The position numbers and the translations under genes were made by a program. From Adiantum capillus-veneris (lineage: Eukaryota > Streptophyta > Polypodiopsida > Polypodiales > Pteridaceae), in assembly GCA_014529385.2 (NCBI GenBank), contig CM043947.1, forward strand, positions 128,764,391 through 128,828,390: a stretch of 64,000 bases of DNA. Direction: 5' to 3'. The notes under the pieces were generated by a model that saw only the letters and a program-made list of their open reading frames with translations, made no database searches and was not told the origin of the DNA. Below are positions 57,480 through 64,000 of the stretch, piece by piece. Within the stretch, counting starts at the first letter, position 1. Each line of letters opens with the position of its first letter.

Positions 57480-57960
57480 CTACACATTACATGAGCGTTG
57501 TGAATACTATAACTCTATAGACATCTCTATATTAGATCATAGCTTGGACAAGTGGTGGACCTAGTTGTAATGGCCAGTGTCCAAGGTGCTATTTTAGGAA
57601 ATTGCTTGTCAATGTCCAAGTATCTCTTGCTTCTTCGAATGGAAGTAAGGTTGGACAAGGGGGGATTTTGAAACCAAAATCCCCTTTCTATATTAGGTAA
57701 AGCTTGGAGAAATGGTGGACCTAGCTCTAATGGCTATTGTTCAAGGTGCTATTGTAGGAACTTGCTTCCCAATGTCCAAATATCCCTTGCTTCTTTCAAT
57801 GGAAGTAAGGTTGGACAAGTGGTGGAGCTTGAAACCAAAAGTCACTTTTTCTATATGAGAGTAAATCTTGGACAAGTGATGGACATAATTTTAATGTCCA
57901 GTGTCCAAGGTAGTATTGTTGGATCTTGGTTCCCAATGTGCAAGCATCTCTTGTTGTTAT
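57480..57960. repeat. degenerate tandem repeats, about 160 bp unit
   Basis: Units carry GGACAAGTGGTGGACCTAG, AATGTCCAAGTA and CTTGCTTCTTTCAATGGAAG. The GGAAGTAAGG mark lies at 57641 and 57801. The same unit fills 61660-62800. Confidence 0.85.
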
Positions 57961-58230
57961 AGAATTGATATTTTATTCTCTATTGTAGCTGACAGGTGGA
58001 AAAAACATCAACAAATAATGGATTATGCAGAAGGATATTACATTTTATGTATATTTGATTATTCAAGTGCTCTTTATGAGCTTTGGCCACTTATGTCCAG
58101 CCGACTAGTTTGTACTCATTTTTGGGCATTCAAAAAATCTAAATAAATACGTGCAATAGGGAAATGCTCACTCTTGCATGGGGGGAGATTGCACCCAGTG
58201 TCTATGTTATTCTCCTCTCCGCTCCTCTCT
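57960..58230. repeat. duplicated block, copy 1
   Basis: It starts ATAGAATTGATATTTTATT and is highly similar to 61205-61490, including AAATAATGGATTAT(G/A)CAGAAGG and TGCACCCA(G/A)TGTCT. Each copy adjoins the 155-160 bp tandem repeats, so the repeat and the block were duplicated together. Confidence 0.88.
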
Positions 58231-60550
58231 TCTCTCTAGCACTCAAATGGAAGGCCTCTCTGTTGCAGTAGTTCATCCTTGACTGACTGTCTGAAGCAGT
58301 ACACATACAGTTCTCTACGAGCTTCCTTAGGGCTTCTTTAATGTGACATGCACATGTCATGTTGAGTCACTTGAGTACAGGCAGCTTCACCAAGGTTTTG
58401 GCAGCTCCAAGAATTTAAGGTCTATTGGCCCAAGACTCACATGCAAGATAAAATATTACAAGGTCTGCTTTCATATGTTCATGACCTCATCATATAGTTT
58501 CTCTTTGTAGTAGGCTAGCATTAGACCATTGACACCAGTAGTAGAATCCTCATCTGCGGTACCCTTAGTCATTCTGTTGAACCATCTCTCCACAAGATAA
58601 AACCTGCGGCCCTTGGTAAGCTCTTTCATGACCTTCACAAAGGTAGCGCTCTGAAGAGTTATACCCTGTTACACAACCTCAACGTACAACTCCTCCGTCG
58701 CTTGCCATTTTTGAGCACTGATGTAGTTTCAAACAGCTACAAACTAAGACCTCGTCATTCAAAATAAAGCCTAGTTGCACTTTGCTCCATGTGTAGAGGG
58801 CATAACTAGGTATTGAATTAGATCATTAAAGATTGTATCAATATGGTCTCCTAGGCTTTTTTGAAGACAAGTAATTTAACATTTCATTTCATTTCACTCT
58901 CTTTTCCTAGTACGCCTACCTATAGAGGTGGACATTAACAATGCTCTTCTGTGCTTGCTGCAATATTTTATCAGACATATGCCCGTTGCCAACCATTCTC
59001 ACGCATTGATGATGATGATACTGATTTCATCACGATATTAGTCTCTACGTTTTATGCTTTCAATTGTACATCATTTTATTTTATTTTGTACCCAGGCATC
59101 GAAATAGATACACAAGGATTGTATCAGCTTTTCTCACACTCAATTTTATATTTTTAAGACGGTTAATATAACATTTCATTTTGTTTTCTCCCTCTCTTTC
59201 CCCCCTCAACCAAACTAAGCACCCTACCTTTGTATTCGATTACCCCCAACCTCGCAAGTCGATGACCTCTTGTCCTCCACACACAATCACTTGTCAATTC
59301 CGATGATATACACATACACACTCACACACACACACACACACACATACTGTAAGTATTCTATATAGTCTTTCATAGCTTGAAGTTAATGTTCGTGGCTACG
59401 CGGTGTGAGATTTGTGTGTCTATATTTAAGGTGGCGATAAGCGCTGCTATGTCTCTTGGTATTATAGTGTTTGTTGTATCCGTTCAAAGATGACCATCGA
59501 AAGTAGTTCCTACGAAATTTTTCACGAGAAATTCTCTTTGGGTTAGAGTACTCATAGAAATGTTTGTCGATCGAGGTAGGTCTTACCAACAACAATTTTC
59601 CTAACTGAAGACAATGAGGGCACACCTAAAGCTCTTTTGTTTTTGGGTCAAAACTCAAAGATTTTCAGGTATTCGCACTAAAACTTGTAAAACTTTGCCG
59701 ATTTACTTGAAGGAAATAATGGAATCTAGCCATTGTTTTGCTATTTTAGCTAGTTTCAATAACACGGGTGACATTTTAATAGCTTCTAATTTTCTTGTGA
59801 CAACAATCAATGGTTTAAAACCTTACTCACATATACAATCCACCTCATCGATATCTGGCACCCATCTGTACGACTTGAACTTTATGGCATCTGTACTTTG
59901 GGTTGTTCTAACTTGCATAACATTACTCAAATGATGAATTTTGCTGTTGACCTTTGTTTTCAAGAAGCTGTTTAGCAGTTGACTATTTGGATACTAGTCA
60001 CTTCTTCACACCACCTCCAAGTACGTAATTTATCATTGTTTTCCACGGTATTTAAATTCTCCTTAATGAATCCATTCCTATGTATATCTATGGCTATCAT
60101 CTTTCTTAAGATCTCATCAACTATGCAACATATATTGTCTACCTATACTGCACTGACATCCCTTATCATACTCCTACAATAATATTCACTTTCTCTACTT
60201 GCTTGGAAGTTTATTTTGTTTGTGAAGATATTTAAGGACACAAAGTCAAGAAGATTGTAATAGGGATAATACCATTGGACAATTTGAAAGAAAAAAGATC
60301 TTTTACTTCTTTGCATTTTCTTACGGCATATGAAATTAAGAATCCCTAAAGTTACTTGTGCTTGCACTGCATGTAATTTCTATTGAGAGGATTTGACATT
60401 AAGCTATGCAGCTACTCATATGAGCTATGGTGCTTTGAGCTAGTGAACAAAAAATTGTAAGTACTCTGCTACTCACGTATACTCCAATGTGGTGTCACAC
60501 AGGTAGTAAATGTTTGTCTTTTTATGTCTTGTCTAGTCCATTGGTCACAT
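58231..60550. other. non-coding DNA
   Basis: No gene with protein-like features is seen on either strand. A (CA)n tract lies at about 59312-59344. Short open frames here have random composition and no motifs. Confidence 0.6.
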
Positions 60551-60556
60551 GCACAC

Positions 60557-60737
60557 AGATCCGCCGATTTAGGCAGTGTGTAAATGCTCACCTTGGTGTA
60601 GATTCACCGATCTAGGCAACCCCAGTTATCTGTGTAGATCCGCCGATTTAGGCAGCACACTGACAAATTGCGAATTGACAATGGTAAATGCAAATCTTCC
60701 GATATAGGCAGCATTAGTGCAGATTCGCCGATCCAGG
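60557..60737. repeat. five short repeats of an AGATCCGCCGATTTAGGCA motif
   Basis: Copies lie at 60557-60575, 60600-60618, 60636-60654, 60692-60710 and 60721-60737, with 1-6 differences and uneven spacing of 29-56 bp. The spacers share GTGTA or GTGCA before the motif. There is no dyad symmetry beyond CGCCG/CGG-like steps and no gene nearby. Confidence 0.8.
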
Positions 60738-61204
60738 TTGTCTTGGAGACTGGGAACCAAGATCCTACACCACTGCAACACCGATCACAAAATCATGCTG
60801 CAGTGGCTGGCCACCACTGCAACTGGTATGATTTTGTTACCCGGGTATAGAAAATGAAAGATATTTTGGATTTGGAATTGGATTTCGAACTGGTACATGC
60901 TGATTTTTTGTCACGACAATATTTATGAAAGTGAACTTGAGATTGATGAGAATTGATTTATACAATGATGAGTGTGACCAATGATATCCTGATTCATCAG
61001 GGTATGACATATACTGCTTATTCTAGTGGTATGGGACACTAGAGTAGGTAGTATGTGGATGACGATAGGCATAACCAATGTGTCTAATTATATGGATTTT
61101 TCTTTTACTATTTGATACAGATTTATAATCATTGTTTTTGACAAGTATTGTTTGCATATTTTTATCTTCGCAACTGAGGATAATTGCTTTCCAACGGAGA
61201 GGTA
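60738..61204. other. non-coding DNA between repeat blocks
   Basis: Nothing recognisable. AT-rich with no supported frame. Confidence 0.5.
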
Positions 61205-61490
61205 TGTTATAGAATTGATATTTTATTATCTATTGCAACTCACGGGTGGCAAAAGCATCAACAAATAATGGATTATACAGAAGGATATTACATTTTATGT
61301 ATATTTGATTATTCAAGTGCTCTTTATGAGCTTTGTCCATTTATGTCCGACCGGCCAGTTTGTACTCATTTTTGGGCATTCAAAAAATCTATAAATAAAT
61401 ACGTGCAAGAGGAAAATGCTCACTCTTTCACGGGGGGAGATTGCACCCAATGTCTGTGTTATTCTCCTCTCCGCTCCTCTCTTCTCTCTC
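61205..61490. repeat. duplicated block, copy 2
   Basis: Matches 57960-58230. Just beyond, copy 2 has CTTGCCGTGCTGACATAGCACTC where copy 1 reads CTAGCACTC. Confidence 0.88.
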
Positions 61491-61659
61491 TTGCCGTGCT
61501 GACATAGCACTCCGCTCTAGGAGGTGCGCCTACACGTGCGTTGTCTTGTTCTTGCTCTCTCTCTGTTCACTTACGGCTTTGATTCTGTGCTATGAGATAT
61601 GTCAGGTATGTCAATTAGTACGTTTTATGATTTGCAATGTGCTATTTTGAGTATTATGC

Positions 61660-62820
61660 ATGGGTATCCAAGCTTTCGACTGTAGCAGTTGCTTCTTTCA
61701 ATGGAAGTATGGTTGTACAAGTGATGGATCTCAAAACCAGAAGTCCCTTTCTATATGAGAGTAAAGGTTGGACAAGTGGTGGACCTAGTTAATGTCCAAG
61801 GTGAACTATTGTAGGGCCTTGGTTCTCAATGTCCAAGTAGCCCTTTCTTCTTTCAATGGAAGTATGATTGGACAAGTGATGGATCTCAAAACCAAAAGTC
61901 CCTTTCTATATGAGAGTAAAGCTTCGACAAGTGGTGGACCTAGTTAATGTACAAGGTGAATTATTGTAGGACCTTGGTTCTCAATGTCCAAGTAGCCCTT
62001 GCTTATTTTAATGGAAGTAAGGATAGACAAGTGGTGGAGCTTGAAACCAAAAGTCCCTTTTATAAATGAGAGTAAAGGTTGGACAAGTGGTGGACCTAGT
62101 TTTAATGTCCAGTGTCCAAGGTGGTATTGTTGGTTCCCAATGTACAAGTATCTATTGCTTCTTTCAATTGAAGTATGGTTGAACAAGTGATGGATCTCAA
62201 AACCAAAAGTACCTTTCTATATGAGACTAAAGGTTGGACAAGTGGTGGACCTAGTTAGTGTACAAGGTGAACTATTGTAGGGCCTTGGTTCTCAATGTCC
62301 AAGTAGCCCTTGCTTCTTTTAATGGAAGTAAGTTTGGACAAGTGGTGGATCTTGAAACCAAAAGTCCCTTTTAGATATGAGAGTAAAGGTTGGACAGGTG
62401 GTGGACCTAGTTTTAATGGCCAGTGTCCAAGGTGGTGTAGGATCTTGGTTCCCAGTCTCCAAGTATGTCTTGCTTCTTTCAATGCAAGTAAGGTTGGACA
62501 AGTGATGGATCTTGAAACCAAAAGTCCCTTTCTATATGAGAGTAAAGTTTGTTTAAGTTGTGGACCTACTTTTGATGACCAATGTCCAAGGTGAACTATT
62601 GTAGGGCCTTGCTTCTCAATGTGCAAGTAGCCCTTGCTTATTTTAATGGAAACAAAATTGGAGTAGTGGTGGACCTTGGAACAAAAACCCCCCTACTTTA
62701 TTTGAGAGTAGGTTGGACAAGTGGTGGACCTAGTTTTAATGGCCGAGGTTCAAGGTGAACTATACGCAGTTGGTCCAATGGTTAGAGAAGTAGTGAATAT
62801 TGGACCAAATATAATAGAGT
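61660..62820. repeat. tandem repeat array, about 155-164 bp unit
   Basis: Eight marks of the (T)CAATGGAAGTA type lie at about 61703, 61858, 62013, 62169, 62324, 62484 and 62648, plus more degenerate ones. Each unit holds TTGGACAAGTG(G/A)TGGA, AAACCAAAAGTCCCTTTCTATATGAGAGTAAAG in pieces, and GGCCTTGGTTCTCAATGTCCAAGTAGCCC in pieces. Decayed traces continue to about 63400. Confidence 0.9.
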
Positions 62821-63690
62821 ATAGCTTGGATAAGTGGTGGACCTATAAGTTTCAATGAAAAACATAGGAAAATTTCAAGGCCTTACTTCCCAATGTCTAA
62901 GTAGCCCTTGATTTTTTCCATTGAAGCAAGGTTGATAGTAGGACCTTTCTTCTCAATGTTCGAGTATCCCTTGATTTCTTCAATGGAAGGTTGGAGAAGT
63001 GGTGGACATAGTTTTAATGGCCAATGTTGAAGGTGAACTACTATATGAGATAGTAGCTTCCTAAAGTTAAAGGATTACTTGCTTCAACAAGGAGAAGTGG
63101 TGAATCTTGAAACCCAAAGCCCCTCCCTATGTAAGAGTCTCACATTGACAAGTGGTGGACGTAGCTCTGATGGGAAATAGCAAAGGTGTACTGCAAGAAA
63201 GAAACATTGCTTTTTAATGTCAAAGTTGAATGAAAACAGGGTTGGAGTAGTGGTGGACCAAGTGGTTGATTTTCACATAGAAGACACCTTACTATATTAG
63301 ATTATGGCTTGGAATTGTGGTGGACTCAAGATTTGGGGCAAGGTCCAAGGTGAATTATTGAACAACCTAGCCCTTGCTTCTCTTGATAAGCAAGATTTGA
63401 CAATTGGTGAAATTTGAAACAAAAACCCCCAAGATTGCTATGACGAGAATAGCTTTGAGCACATAGTTTAGGCATGTTGTGGATATGGTCAATGTCCAAG
63501 GAAAATTTTGAGTTATGAGCTCCAAAATAGAGTCATTTTCCACCGTTTATTTATGTTGATTGTCCTTGGAGAGATGTGAAGCAAGAAAAGAGACTAGGTT
63601 TAGATACATAGCCTATATAAGCTAGACCACAATTGAGAAAGTGGAATAGGGTGGTGCAACAAGAGTTTGGATTGTGGTTTGGTGCAGCAC
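62821..63690. other. non-coding DNA with decayed repeat traces
   Basis: No gene. Phrases of the 155-bp unit (GTGGTGGAC, CAATGT, CCCTTG) persist at low identity to about 63400. Confidence 0.5.
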
Positions 63691-63945
63691 CCCAAGCAAG
63701 GTCTCGTGGGATTTGGGGAAGCGAACCAAGTGGGGTCAAGGGGCGGAAGCCCCTGTGGGGTTCGGGGCAACACCCCAAGCAGGGTCCAGGGGCGGCAACC
63801 CTCCTGGGGTTTGGGGCACACCCCAAGCGGGGTCAAGGGGCGGCAGCCCCTGTGGGGTTCGGGGGCAACGCATCTAGCAGGGTCGAGGGGCGGCAACCCC
63901 TGCGGGGTTTGGGGCAGCACCCCAAGCAAGGTCAAGGGGTGGAAA
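63690..63945. repeat. GC-rich tandem repeat, about 49-bp unit
   Basis: About five units of GGGTCAAGGGGCGGCA.CCCC and GGGGTTTGGGGCA.CACCCC, with marks near 63732, 63782, 63830, 63880 and 63930. Each unit is internally self-complementary (GGGGC...GCCCC). The composition contrasts sharply with the AT-rich surroundings. Confidence 0.93.
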
Positions 63946-64000
63946 AATCAATGAAGTTTTATCTCTTTTTAACATGATTAGGACACAAGAATTTTTACTT

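Noticed and set aside
58231-60550. Several open frames of 60-107 codons
   Set aside because: Random composition, no motifs, no splice-supported extension and no neighbouring regulatory pattern.
63551-63977. Overlapping open frames over the GC-rich 49-bp repeat
   Set aside because: Gly/Pro/Arg-rich frames open on both strands are a by-product of a GC-rich tandem repeat.

Overview
This is nuclear DNA of a land plant with a repeat-packed genome. It has plant-type Ty1/copia and Ty3/gypsy (chromovirus) retrotransposons primed by initiator Met-tRNA, GT-AG introns, long CT/GA microsatellites and tandem repeats of roughly 150-160 bp. I cannot fix the lineage. The DUF7869-like gene hints at a non-seed plant such as a fern, or a gymnosperm, with low confidence. 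No rRNA, tRNA or housekeeping gene is recognisable.

Layout. 1-4.9 kb: AT-rich DNA with the decayed coding remnant of a coiled-coil, gag-like protein. 4.9-6.8 kb: a truncated minus-strand gypsy pol. 7.0-12.9 kb: a complete but decayed copia element (copia-1). 12.9-57.4 kb: one minus-strand DUF7869-like gene broken into three pieces. It is split by a solo LTR (13268-14846, target-site duplication TGTAG), by a gypsy element (gypsy-1, 15862-54106, TSD TCTAA) and by a 1.4 kb inverted-repeat element (54117-55529, TSD AAAGCAT). 57.5-64 kb: non-coding DNA made of degenerate tandem repeats, a duplicated block and a GC-rich 49-bp repeat.

Gypsy-1 is itself a nest. Its left LTR holds gypsy-2 (16956-23202, TSD CATTG), whose 3' end is fused to a copia-Z fragment. 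Its right LTR holds copia-Z (30509-53596, TSD TAATT). Copia-Z in turn holds an LTR-type element with a 4.7 kb LTR containing a 152-bp satellite (45313-51825, TSD AAGTG), and an 11.6 kb DNA transposon (31166-42733).

That DNA transposon is the prize. It has 33-bp inverted repeats (32/33 identical) and four intron-containing genes, all still open, while the retroelements around it are riddled with stops. Gene D (minus) is a putative DDE transposase. Gene B (minus, 839 aa in my splice model) joins a histone H3-like domain with an H3-type N-terminal tail, a Ulp1/C48-type cysteine protease domain, an acidic linker and an FCP1/NIF-type phosphatase domain. Genes A and C (plus) are unrecognised. The divergent B-C promoter region carries 59-bp dyads starting ACTAA(C/A)GGCGCGC and ending in the inverse. 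The 1.4 kb element at 54-55.5 kb shares the TIRs, both subterminal regions and four copies of this dyad, so it looks like a non-autonomous derivative. A mobile element encoding its own H3 variant plus likely chromatin- and transcription-modifying enzymes suggests an anti-silencing or self-packaging system. That function is inference.
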